Assembly: GCA_011525695.1 (NCBI GenBank)
Contig: WYBX01000045.1
Coordinates: 116,865 to 180,864 of the forward strand
DNA: 64,000 bases
Reading direction: 5' to 3'
DNA from: Verrucomicrobiia bacterium
Lineage (GTDB): Bacteria; Verrucomicrobiota; Verrucomicrobiia; Opitutales; Opitutaceae
The notes under the pieces are model-generated. The model worked only from the letters and a program-made list of their open reading frames with translations. It was not told where the DNA came from and did no database searches. Position numbers and translations under genes: made by a program. Of the stretch, positions 27,261 through 35,131 are shown piece by piece (within the stretch, counting starts at the first letter, position 1; every line of letters starts with the position of its first letter).

Positions 27261-28313
27261 ATGACCGCCCTTCCGCCACTCGACATCCGCCATCACCTCC
27301 GCGCCGGCCAGGTCATCCCGGCGCTGCCGCTTGCCTTGAACCGTCGCCGCCGCTGGGACCCCGCCCGGCAGCGTGGACTGGTTCGATACTATGTCGATGC
27401 AGGGGCCGGTGGCCTGGCCGTGGGCGTGCATTCGACCCAGTTTGCCATTCGCGAGCCAAAGATTGGACTCTACCAACCGGTGCTCGAACTGGCCGCCACC
27501 GCCGCGCACGAGTGGCTTGGGCGCGGCGCTCGTCCCTGGATCCTGATCGCCGGCCTCTGCGGCCGCACGCCGCAGGCTGTCCGCGAGGCCCGGCTCGCCC
27601 GCCAACTCGGGTACCATGCCGGCCTGCTCAGCCTGGGCGCCTGGAGCGAGGCGCCGGAGCGGGCCGTGCTCGCACACTGCCGCCGCGTCGCCACTGAAAT
27701 CCCCCTGATCGGATTCTATCTCCAACCCGCGGTCGGCGGGCGCGTGTTCTCCCACCGTTTCTGGCGGCAGTTCGCCGAGATTCCAGAACTCGTCGGGATC
27801 AAGATAGCCCCATTCAACCGCTACCGCACCCTGGATGTCGTTCGCGCGGTCCTCGAGGCCGGCCGCGATGACGTCGCTCTCTATACCGGCAACGACGACA
27901 ACATCATCGCCGATCTGCTTACCCCGTTCGAGTTCGGCGGCCGGATCCGCCACATCGATGGCGGTCTGCTCGGGCAATGGGGCGTGTGGACCGAACGGGC
28001 GGTCGCACTCCTCCGCGAAATCAAGCGCGTCCGCGTGCGCCCGCGGCTGGAGCAATCCTGGGCCACCCGGAATGCCGCGCTGACCGACGCCAATGCCGCT
28101 GTGTTTGACGCCGCCCATGAGTTTGCCGGCTGCCTGCCGGGAATCCACGAGGTGCTCCGCCGGCAGGGGCTGCTCGAGACGACGCTCTGCCTCGATCCGC
28201 ATGAGCGGCTGTCGCCGGGCCAGGCCGAGGAAATCACCCGCGTGTCCAGGGCGTACCCATGGCTGGTCGATGACAAGTTTGTGCAAGCCAACCTCTCCGT
28301 TTGGCTAGCCTGA
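27261..28313 (+). CDS. DapA-superfamily aldolase/lyase
   Basis: The 350-residue protein is a class I aldolase-type TIM barrel of the dihydrodipicolinate synthase superfamily. The barrel start is GQVIPALPLALNRRRRWD, with GAGGLAVGVHSTQF in the strand-2 region. The probable Schiff-base Lys lies in LVGIKIAPFNRY, and YTGNDDN sits where substrate-contact residues occur. Members act on 2-keto sugar acids, N-acetylneuraminate or dihydrodipicolinate; the longer length and divergence from DapA favour a sugar-acid role. Together with the preceding epimerase-like gene it suggests a two-step oxidation and cleavage of a sugar acid. Its TGA stop abuts the start of a 72-bp repeat. Confidence 0.85.
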   Translation: MTALPPLDIRHHLRAGQVIPALPLALNRRRRWDPARQRGLVRYYVDAGAGGLAVGVHSTQFAIREPKIGLYQPVLELAATAAHEWLGRGARPWILIAGLCGRTPQAVREARLARQLGYHAGLLSLGAWSEAPERAVLAHCRRVATEIPLIGFYLQPAVGGRVFSHRFWRQFAEIPELVGIKIAPFNRYRTLDVVRAVLEAGRDDVALYTGNDDNIIADLLTPFEFGGRIRHIDGGLLGQWGVWTERAVALLREIKRVRVRPRLEQSWATRNAALTDANAAVFDAAHEFAGCLPGIHEVLRRQGLLETTLCLDPHERLSPGQAEEITRVSRAYPWLVDDKFVQANLSVWLA

Positions 28314-28384
28314 GCATGTCGGCTACGTCGGCCCCACATTCGGGACCTTCATGTCGAACACCCCTAAGACCGACACGCTACTAG
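28313..28384. repeat. 72-bp palindromic repeat, copy A (shared with 44377-44448)
   Basis: This segment aligns without gaps to 44377-44448, 58 of 72 bases identical. Its ends can pair (AGCATGTCGG at 28313-28322 with CCGACACGCT at 28369-28378; perfect including one G-U in the minus-strand RNA). It lies exactly between two convergent genes: the TGA of the aldolase ends on its first base, and its terminal CTAG holds the TAG stop of the oxidoreductase on the minus strand. It may serve as their shared terminator. Confidence 0.85.
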
Positions 28385-29544
28385 CGGTTGAAGGATTTCG
28401 TGAAATCCTCCGAGGTCGTCTGGACCACCTTCTTCTGGTGATGCGAATTGGCGATCAGGTCCTTCAACTTTGCCTCCCACGCGGCACCGTCCATCGGCAG
28501 CTCGATCGTCTGCTTGATCAACGATGAGTAGAGGAGGACATTGGCCAGCTCCACCGAGCCGATGCCACTGGAACCGGGCGCAATCAGCGGCGTCCGATCC
28601 AGGATCGAGTCGACGAAGTTCTGCATGATGATCGCGTGGGGATTGCCCGCGTTCTCGAATGGTATCTCCACGTTCCAGATCTCGGGCTTTGCAAAACCGC
28701 TCCGCGAGGACTTGCTGAATTCAACCATGTCCGCGTCGTTCCGCTGGAATGTCATCTTGCTGCCTTCGAGAGTCACCTTGCCCCGGGTGCCGACCAGTTC
28801 GAGCCGGTTCGTGCCGGGCGACTCGCCGGTGGAGGAGATGAACGTGCCCGATGCCCCGTCGGCCCATTCGAGGTAACACGTCACGTCATCCTCGACCTCG
28901 ATGTCGTGGAACCGGCCGAGCTGGCAGAAGCCGCGCACGCGCGCCGGCATTCCGCAGAGCCACTGCAGCATGTCGAGCTGGTGCAGGCACTGGTTGAGCA
29001 GCACGCCGCCGCCCTCGCCCTTCCAGGTCGCGCGCCAGCCGCCGCTCGCATAGTACGCCTCCGTGCGGTACCAGTCGGTAATCACCCACGTGATACGCGT
29101 GAACCGGCCGAGCTCGCCGCTCTGGATGAGTTTCCGAAGCTTGAGGTAGCGCGGCTCGACCCGCATCTGGAACATGCCGCCGAAGACCTGCTGCGGATGC
29201 GCGTTCGCGACGGCGATCAGCCGCTCGGCATCCGCCTTGTGGGCGGAGATCGGCTTTTCAATCATCACATGAAGGCCCTGCTCCAGGGCGTCGATGCCGA
29301 TGGTGGTGTGAAGGTAATGCGGCGTCGCCACCACCAGGGCGTCGATTTCGCCGGAACGAATCAGATCCTCGCTCTTGGCGAACGTCTTGACGCCGGGCCG
29401 GCCCTTGAACGGCTCCAGGCTGGGCTCATAGGCATCGCTGACCGCAGTCAGCTGGCAGCGCGAGATTTTGCCCTCGAGCAGGTAGCTCGTGTGAAACTTG
29501 CCGATGTTGCCGAGACCAACGATTCCAAGGCGGATTTTTTTCAT
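28381..29544 (-). CDS. Gfo/Idh/MocA oxidoreductase, cytoplasmic
   Basis: The 387-residue product from ATG 29544 begins MKKIRLGIVGLGNIGKFHTS, a Rossmann NAD(P) site at residues 7-14, and has the family signature VMIEKPISAHKADAERLI with the Glu-Lys-Pro motif. No signal sequence is present. Such enzymes oxidise sugars, inositols or glycosides with NAD(P). Residues upstream of this ATG in the same frame look untranslated. It follows a TetR regulator by 41 bases on the same strand, so the regulator probably controls it and perhaps itself. Its TAG stop lies in the 72-bp repeat. Confidence 0.92.
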   Translation of the reverse strand: MKKIRLGIVGLGNIGKFHTSYLLEGKISRCQLTAVSDAYEPSLEPFKGRPGVKTFAKSEDLIRSGEIDALVVATPHYLHTTIGIDALEQGLHVMIEKPISAHKADAERLIAVANAHPQQVFGGMFQMRVEPRYLKLRKLIQSGELGRFTRITWVITDWYRTEAYYASGGWRATWKGEGGGVLLNQCLHQLDMLQWLCGMPARVRGFCQLGRFHDIEVEDDVTCYLEWADGASGTFISSTGESPGTNRLELVGTRGKVTLEGSKMTFQRNDADMVEFSKSSRSGFAKPEIWNVEIPFENAGNPHAIIMQNFVDSILDRTPLIAPGSSGIGSVELANVLLYSSLIKQTIELPMDGAAWEAKLKDLIANSHHQKKVVQTTSEDFTKSFNR

Positions 29545-29585
29545 AAGTTCAGGGTTACGTAGGAAGGAAGCAGCGGTGACGGCAA

Positions 29586-30227
29586 TCACTTCCGCGATTG
29601 CCGGCTGATGCCATCAAAAACGAGCGCGATCACCTGCTGCAAGCCCCGCGCGCGCACGTTCGGGTTTCCCAGATCGATTTTCAGGCCTTCGGAAAGCGAA
29701 AACCGGTTCGAATGATAGATGAAGCACAGGCCGATGAAGTGGACCATCAGGTGGGCCACATCGAGATCCGGACGGAGTTCCCCGGACCGGATACCCTCGT
29801 CGATGGTCGAGCCGAACCGCACGATGAAGGGATTCTTTGAAAGCGGATGGCCCGCCTTGCCGATGTGCCGACCCTGTTCGACATTTTCCCAAAGCAGGAG
29901 CCGCGTGAATTCGGGATTCGCATCGAGAAAATCGAAATAACCCCGCAGCAGCCGTTCCAGCTTGGCGCGCGGCGACGCGCCGCTGTCGAGCGCCTGGAAT
30001 TCCACGCCCTCAATCCGCCGGTAAACTTCATGCAGGGCGGCCTGGTAGATCGCCTCCTTGCTGCCAAAATAGTGGTACACCATCCGCTTGTTGAGCCGGG
30101 CGGACGCCACGATTTCGTCCACCGAGACGCCGTGAAATCCCCGGGCGGCAAAAAGCCGGATGGCGGCCGCCAGCAGCCGCCGGCGGCTGCGTTCCGGGTT
30201 GCGTGGCGCTAGCGGTTTACGGGCCAT
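29586..30227 (-). CDS. TetR-family transcriptional regulator
   Basis: The 213-residue protein has a TetR DNA-binding domain at its N-terminus (about residues 15-61): RLLAAAIRLFAARGFHGVSV, then the recognition segment NKRMVYHYFGSKEAIYQAAL. The remaining helices form the ligand-binding and dimer part, including LRGYFDFLDANPEFTRLL, reminiscent of the TetR C-terminal type seen in RutR-like regulators. The inducer is unknown. It is immediately upstream of the cytoplasmic Gfo/Idh gene on the same strand, the likely target. The tRNA gene lies 102 bases upstream of its start on the same strand. Confidence 0.92.
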   Translation of the reverse strand: MARKPLAPRNPERSRRRLLAAAIRLFAARGFHGVSVDEIVASARLNKRMVYHYFGSKEAIYQAALHEVYRRIEGVEFQALDSGASPRAKLERLLRGYFDFLDANPEFTRLLLWENVEQGRHIGKAGHPLSKNPFIVRFGSTIDEGIRSGELRPDLDVAHLMVHFIGLCFIYHSNRFSLSEGLKIDLGNPNVRARGLQQVIALVFDGISRQSRK

Positions 30228-30328
30228 GGTTGGCGCCCATCTACGGGTCTTGGACCGCCGGAGGGAAGCACGTAATTGTCGGCCGGGTGGGCCATTGCGC
30301 GTTTCTCCGACAGTTTTTCAGCAGCAAA

Positions 30329-30413
30329 TGGTGCTCGGGACAGGACTCGAACCTGCACGCCTTACGGCACACGCCCCTCAAACGTGTGTGTCTACCAATT
30401 CCACCACCCGAGC
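30329..30413 (-). tRNA. tRNA-Leu, anticodon GAG
   Basis: The minus strand from 30413 gives the acceptor 5' strand GCTCGGG, pairing with CCCGAGC (complement of 30333-30339), then A73 and an encoded CCA at 30331-30329. The D-loop contains GGAATTGGTAGAC. The anticodon stem CACGT/GCGTG closes a TTGAGGG loop with anticodon GAG. A long variable arm (CCGTAAGG region) marks a class II tRNA, and the T-arm is GGTTCGAGTCC. It reads CUC and CUU codons. It stands between a phosphoesterase and a TetR gene, with no adjacent integrase or attachment-site duplication. Confidence 0.96.
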
Positions 30414-30477
30414 AGCAAAAAAGGGAAGGCGGACTAAGAGAGATCCCACTTTCCTTGTCCAGCCCCGAAATGAGGCG

Positions 30478-31347
30478 TCAATTCGCGGGCGGCTTGAGAT
30501 TCACGCGATTGGGCAGCCGGCTGAAGTCGTGGTACTGATACTCAATCCGATCCTCGCGCACGATGGCGATCGTAAGTCCGGAACGCCCGTCGCCGAGCGG
30601 CTTGCCCACGGGCCCGCTGGTAATCACCTCGAGATCGCCGTCCTTCGCGATCGCCGTCCGATGATAATGCCCGCAGAAAAGGTAACGCACCCCGAACTGC
30701 CGGAATAGCGCCAGGTGCCGTTCCCGTCGCTCACGGGGAATGTTGAAGTACTCATCAGGCTCGGTGGCCGACTTGAGGAACCAGGGATGATGCTGGAAGA
30801 CGACGATGTGCCGCACCTTTTCGGCCCGCGCCTTCCCGAGTTCCGCTTCCAGCCACTCTTCCTGCGCCGCCAGTCGATCGGCTGTCTGCTGCGGCGAGTG
30901 AATGAGACAGGAATTCAGCACGATCCCCACCAGCCCTTGGTGGCGGAAGGTATAATAATCCCGGCCGAAATCCGCGGCGTAGCGCTCCAGGCTCCTGGCG
31001 GTCGGCACATTTTCGACATCGTGGTTTCCCGCCACGTCGTAAATCGGGATCGAGCGATCAACCCTGGCCATGATCCGGCGGTATTCGCCAATCTGCGCCG
31101 CGTCGCCCGGCCGGTTGACCAGATCACCCGTCACGATGACAAACGCTGGCCGGAGCCGGTTCACGGTCGCGACGGCAAACTCGAGGTTGGCAGTCTCCTG
31201 TGCGAATTCGGCGTTCTCCGTGAACATGCCAAACTGGGGATCGGTCAGCTGGACGAAGAAGAACGGTTCGGCGCCGAGCGTGGTGGTTCGAATTCCGCCG
31301 AGGAGGACTGCGAGGCAGATGAACCAGCGTACAAAAAGGCGATTCAT
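30478..31347 (-). CDS. Secreted calcineurin-like metallophosphoesterase
   Basis: The 289-residue protein has a signal peptide (FICLAVLLGGIRTTTLGA, about residues 10-26). It has the ordered metal-ligand motifs of the calcineurin-like fold: LTDPQFG, VTGDLVN, VAGNHDVEN, a later FQHHPWF and CGHYHRTA. A two-metal phosphoesterase in the periplasm or on the surface is expected; the substrate is unknown. The layout resembles the CPPED1/phosphodiesterase group. The window has a second protein of the same fold with a Tat signal at 38.9-40.0 kb. It is upstream of the tRNA on the same strand, and no neighbour is clearly linked. Confidence 0.9.
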   Translation of the reverse strand: MNRLFVRWFICLAVLLGGIRTTTLGAEPFFFVQLTDPQFGMFTENAEFAQETANLEFAVATVNRLRPAFVIVTGDLVNRPGDAAQIGEYRRIMARVDRSIPIYDVAGNHDVENVPTARSLERYAADFGRDYYTFRHQGLVGIVLNSCLIHSPQQTADRLAAQEEWLEAELGKARAEKVRHIVVFQHHPWFLKSATEPDEYFNIPRERRERHLALFRQFGVRYLFCGHYHRTAIAKDGDLEVITSGPVGKPLGDGRSGLTIAIVREDRIEYQYHDFSRLPNRVNLKPPAN

Positions 31348-31429
31348 GGATGCAATGAGGCTAGCCGGAAATGGGAGGCGAAACAGGCTGAAAGTTGAAA
31401 TTCAGATTCTGGATTGAATCCTACCAATC

Positions 31430-31551
31430 GTAGGGGCGCAGTCTTGCTGCGCCCGGACGCGTGATTGAATGGTCCCGTGGGCGCAGCCAAGTCTGCGCCC
31501 CTACGGGAATGGGCGATCTAATGGGATAAGAGGGCACAGCAGACTGCGCCT
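31430..31551. repeat. Dispersed GC-rich palindromic repeat, three units
   Basis: A GGGGCGCAG...CTGCGCCC unit occurs at 31430-31454, in inverted form at 31479-31505 and as a degenerate copy at 31533-31551. Related units are at 47983-48008, 53766-53790, 53817-53840 and 63865-63890, always between genes. The paired inverted arrangement recalls REP/BIME elements. Confidence 0.8.
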
Positions 31552-31584
31552 TGTGGGCGAGATGATCCCAAGTTCACCAGTGAT

Positions 31585-31720
31585 ATGGAACCACGGAGGC
31601 ACAGAGGGCCAAGTACGGCAGCCACAACCGAATCCCAATTCCAGACATTTGAACAGAAGGTAACGAAAGAAACGAAGGGTGCCGAGCGAAGTTGCTCTTC
31701 GTTCTCTTTGTTGCCTTCTG
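31585..31720. repeat. Intergenic repeat with imperfect inverted arms
   Basis: A CCACGGAGGCACAGAGGG segment is followed by arms 31653-31676 and 31697-31720, which match as inverted repeats at about 20 of 24 bases (core AGAAGGTAACGAAAG). The sequence is AT-richer than its surroundings. A related fragment, in opposite orientation (CTCCGTGGTCTCTGTG), lies at about 45617-45632. Sequences of this style recur in intergenic DNA of many environmental bacteria; their function is not established. Confidence 0.6.
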
Positions 31721-31780
31721 TCAAAATCCGATGGCTGTCCCTCCGAGACCTACTTGCTGATAATCGCGCTCAGTTGGGAC

Positions 31781-31821
31781 AAAAAAACGCACCGGACAGC
31801 GGGATGCCGCCATCCGATGCG
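31781..31821 (-). terminator. Intrinsic terminator after the TonB receptor gene
   Basis: On the minus strand a 9-bp stem (complement of 31813-31821 with 31788-31796, one G-U pair) is followed by seven T residues (complement of 31781-31787). It lies 23 bases after the receptor's stop codon and fits transcription of that gene only. Confidence 0.85.
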
Positions 31822-31843
31822 CGTTTCAAGGTCCGGGCCGTCC

Positions 31844-34771
31844 TTAGAAGGTGAACTCCGTGCCGAACGTGAAGCGCCGGCCGGGATTGTTCCAATCCTC
31901 GATGTTCCGGGCATTGCCCTGGTAAGACGACTGTGCCGTTTCCGTGAGGTTCTTGCCGGAGAAGTAGAACCGGATGCCCTTGCGCAACCGGTAGCTCATC
32001 TCGAAGTCGACAAAATCCCGCTCGAGGCCGCTGGCGTCCGAGTGGATGGATTCGCTCACGGATTCCAGCATGTCGGACTTGTACCGGTAGCTGAGATCGG
32101 CGCGGAATCCGCCGGCCGCGTACTTCAGCGCCGCGTTGTACATCGTATCCGCAAACCCCGGGGTCGGCAGTTTCTCGTCGGGGCGGCTGGGATACTTGCC
32201 GTCGCTCTCGGTGAACGTGGCACTGAGCGCCAGGCTGAGCCCCTTGAGCACGCCGGGCAGGAAGTAGAGCCGCTGCTGCGCGATGAGTTCCACCCCGTAG
32301 TTTTCGGCGCCATTGGCATTCTGCGGCTGTTCGAACTCGAGATGGCCCGAAGGATCGGGAATCGGGATCCCGTTGTCGTCCACATCCGTGAACATGAGAA
32401 TCCGATCGTAATAAAAGCCCTTCATCTTCTTGTAGAAGAAGGCGGCGGAATAGAGCCCACCCTTGTCGGTGTAATACTCGAGCTGGACGTCGAAATTGTC
32501 CGAGGTCGTCGGATCCAGGAGCGGGTTGCCCATCAGGACGTCGCCATGAAGATCACCCTCCTCCGGGATTCCCTCCACCCGGCCCTGGGTCAGATCGCCC
32601 AACGGCGGCCGGCCGTAGCTGCGGTTGTAGCTCTCTCGCAGGATCAGGTTCTTCCGCAGCTCGTGGCGGAAGTGCAGCCCCGGCAGCCAGACCGTGTACT
32701 TCTTCCCATACTTCACTTCAGTGACGGCTGTTGCGGGATCCTCCTCGAAAGCAGCCTCGCTGAGTTGCTTGGTTGTGGAATCCCACGTGTTGTGCTCCAT
32801 CCGGAGGCCGCCAATGACGGTCGTCCGCCCCAGCTGGAGCGTGCCCATGACATACGCTGCCGTGGTTTTTTCCTCGGCCCGGTAATCCTCTTCGGTCGCT
32901 CCCTCAAGGCTGGCGAACTCATCAATTTCGAACAGTTCCGGATTTCTTTTCAGCAGGTCTCGAACCTTGACCGGGTCAACCCGCATCCATTCCTGATGCC
33001 CGTGGATGTTGCTGTCGACCGGTGCCATGACGCTGCCGTAGGGGAAGTTGCGATCAACATCGTATTCAAACTGCCCCTGCTCGAACTCCGGCGAGCTCAC
33101 CGCCTGCTTGGCGCCGAGCTTTAGCGATCCGGATGAGCGTGAAGTGACGAACTTCCTCTCCCAGTCCACCTTCGCGGTGTAAATCTCGTGGGTCTTCGCC
33201 TCCGGCTCGATGCTGAGCGTGCCCTGGTAGAAGGTGCTCAGCTCCCGCGGATCCTTGCCGTTGATGACGCGGACAATGGGCTTTTCGCGATCCGTGATGT
33301 CGTATTCGAACTGGAAATATTCGGGCCGAGCCTGGTTGCGGGACACAAAATCCGAATCGTTGTACCGTTCATATTCGCTGATCGAATAGAAGAAATCATA
33401 CGTCAACGTGGAGGACGCCAGCTCGTGCTTGCCGCCGGCGGCAAACGTGTAGAGATCATTCCAAGTGTCGGCCTCCTGCGCCTGGAAACGATAATTCCCC
33501 CGGCTGCCGTTCGGACCGGTCGTGGTCCGGCCGTAGTTTTCCTCGAGCACCCCCCAGACCTTCCGGCCGTTGATTTCGTCCTGGTGGCGTTCATCCATGT
33601 AGGCACGGGTGACGTAGCGCGTCGTGACCCGTTCGTACCGGCTGTACGAAGGCCGGAAATAGAACGTGGTGTTCTCGTTGGCGCGAAAATCGATCGCCGC
33701 ACTCAAGGTCGTGGTGTTCGTTCTCCGGACATTCCGCTCCGACCAGAGGTGATAGGGCGCATAGAAGTGCTCATACGGCAGATTGTACGTCGGGTTGGTC
33801 GACGCGTGCCAGATGTCGTAATCCATGTCCCAGTTCTCATAATAACGGGGCGTGTCGTACTTGGAAATGTTGAGGCTGATGCCGAGATTCTTCTCCCGGC
33901 CACCGACACTGAAAATATCCGAATACGAAATCTTCCCGTCGGCGCCCCACATGTCGGCCATTTCGAGATAGCTGCCGCCGACGCCGATGCGGATCTCGCG
34001 GCCATCGCGCTCAAACGCCGAGCGGCTGACGACATTGATGATCCCGCCGATCGCATCACCATCGCGATCCGGCGTGGCCGCCTTGATGACCTCGATGCTC
34101 GAAATGCCGTCGGCCGCCATCTGGTTCGGATCGAAGCCGCGGCTGCCGCCCGAGGTGGGAGCCGAATTGCCGTCGATCTGGAAGCGGTTGAACTCATCGG
34201 CGATGCCGCGGATGTTGGCGCCGCCCGGCGAGCCGTCGCCGCTCTCATCCACTGTCAGCCCGGGAAGCCGGGCGAGCGCGTGTCCGATATTGCCGTCTTC
34301 CATGTGCCCAAACGCCTCCTCGGAGACAATGTTGATGATCCCCTTGGCGGCCTTTTGAGTATTGATTGCCAGCGCCTGCCCTCGGGCCTCCTCGGCGACC
34401 ATGAACGCCTCCATCTGCAGGACGGTGTTCTTGAGGCCCACCGCCACGGTCGTGGAACTGCCCGCGGAAACCGTCACCGGCTCCCGATAAAGATCCAATC
34501 CGACATAGTCGACTTCCAGCATGTAGCCGCCGGCCGGCACGGCCGAAACCGAGAAACGCCCCTCGTTGTCGGTGAATGCCGTGGCGGAGGTGCCCACCAC
34601 GGAAACGACCGCACCCTCCAGCGAACGGCCGGTTGCGGCATCAAAGACGCGTCCGGTGACAGTACCGGTGTCAGAGCCCTGGGCCGCAAGGATGACGGCG
34701 GAGACCAGGAAGAACGGCAGGCCGGCGAGACGCCGCCAGCAGGAGGTAGGCACACGGGGGATCAGTTTCAT
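31844..34771 (-). CDS. TonB-dependent outer-membrane receptor with carboxypeptidase-like N-terminal domain
   Basis: The 975-residue protein has a signal peptide (GLPFFLVSAVILAAQG, about residues 17-32) and a carboxypeptidase-regulatory-like beta-sandwich (about 36-115; GTVTGRVFDAATGRSLEGA). The plug domain (about 130-245) contains ARLPGLTVDESG and GGIINVVSRSAF, and a long 22-strand barrel ends in the aromatic residue of GTEFTF. It takes up a ligand across the outer membrane using TonB energy. The organisation is that of carbohydrate receptors in Bacteroidota and Verrucomicrobiota. It is divergent from the alpha-mannosidase, which suggests a mannose-containing oligosaccharide as ligand; this is inference. 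No SusD partner is present. Confidence 0.94.
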   Translation of the reverse strand: MKLIPRVPTSCWRRLAGLPFFLVSAVILAAQGSDTGTVTGRVFDAATGRSLEGAVVSVVGTSATAFTDNEGRFSVSAVPAGGYMLEVDYVGLDLYREPVTVSAGSSTTVAVGLKNTVLQMEAFMVAEEARGQALAINTQKAAKGIINIVSEEAFGHMEDGNIGHALARLPGLTVDESGDGSPGGANIRGIADEFNRFQIDGNSAPTSGGSRGFDPNQMAADGISSIEVIKAATPDRDGDAIGGIINVVSRSAFERDGREIRIGVGGSYLEMADMWGADGKISYSDIFSVGGREKNLGISLNISKYDTPRYYENWDMDYDIWHASTNPTYNLPYEHFYAPYHLWSERNVRRTNTTTLSAAIDFRANENTTFYFRPSYSRYERVTTRYVTRAYMDERHQDEINGRKVWGVLEENYGRTTTGPNGSRGNYRFQAQEADTWNDLYTFAAGGKHELASSTLTYDFFYSISEYERYNDSDFVSRNQARPEYFQFEYDITDREKPIVRVINGKDPRELSTFYQGTLSIEPEAKTHEIYTAKVDWERKFVTSRSSGSLKLGAKQAVSSPEFEQGQFEYDVDRNFPYGSVMAPVDSNIHGHQEWMRVDPVKVRDLLKRNPELFEIDEFASLEGATEEDYRAEEKTTAAYVMGTLQLGRTTVIGGLRMEHNTWDSTTKQLSEAAFEEDPATAVTEVKYGKKYTVWLPGLHFRHELRKNLILRESYNRSYGRPPLGDLTQGRVEGIPEEGDLHGDVLMGNPLLDPTTSDNFDVQLEYYTDKGGLYSAAFFYKKMKGFYYDRILMFTDVDDNGIPIPDPSGHLEFEQPQNANGAENYGVELIAQQRLYFLPGVLKGLSLALSATFTESDGKYPSRPDEKLPTPGFADTMYNAALKYAAGGFRADLSYRYKSDMLESVSESIHSDASGLERDFVDFEMSYRLRKGIRFYFSGKNLTETAQSSYQGNARNIEDWNNPGRRFTFGTEFTF

Positions 34772-35131
34772 GTTTTGCTACGGGTTCAATCAGGCTGGGT
34801 TTGCATCGACGGGCGGAGCAGGAGCTTCCGCCGGGGAAAGGGGTTCGCTTGGGGGAGTCGGGAGAAGGGGCGAAAGCTGAATCGTTTAACCTCGACGAGG
34901 TGTCAAGACTTTCGCTTTTCCGGAACTGCGCGGACCCCTCACAACGGCCCGGGCAGACGGATGACCGGCTATGGCATCCCGGTGACACGGGGTCATGGGA
35001 TCGGCCGCCCGGAGCGGCCCGGTTCCGCAATCTTTAGGTAAAACGTTTAGGTTTGCATCGGTTGGCCATGGGTGCGACCAAGGATTTCCGCCTAATCCGG
35101 ATACTGGAAGCGCAACACCCACCTCCCTCCA
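34772..35131. other. Divergent promoter region of the mannosidase and TonB receptor
   Basis: The 360-base spacer must hold promoters for both genes. It contains the candidate LacI-type site at 35039-35050 and a similar half-site, AATCGTTTAAC, near 34880. A TTTAGGT direct repeat (35033-35039 and 35046-35052) overlaps the operator candidate. No gene is seen, and no hairpin terminator. Confidence 0.5.
35039..35050. promoter_or_regulatory. Candidate LacI-family operator
   Basis: TAAAACGTTTAG has the central CG and the 8-bp perfect palindrome AAACGTTT (35041-35048) typical of LacI/GalR-family operators. It lies 82 bases before the mannosidase start and 270 before the TonB receptor start, with a lacI-type gene downstream of the mannosidase. 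The match is to the family's general pattern, not to a known site of this regulator. Confidence 0.45.

Noticed and set aside
30329..30413. tRNA-Leu as an integration site of a genomic island
   Set aside because: No duplicated 3' tRNA segment and no integrase or phage gene flank it; neighbours look native.
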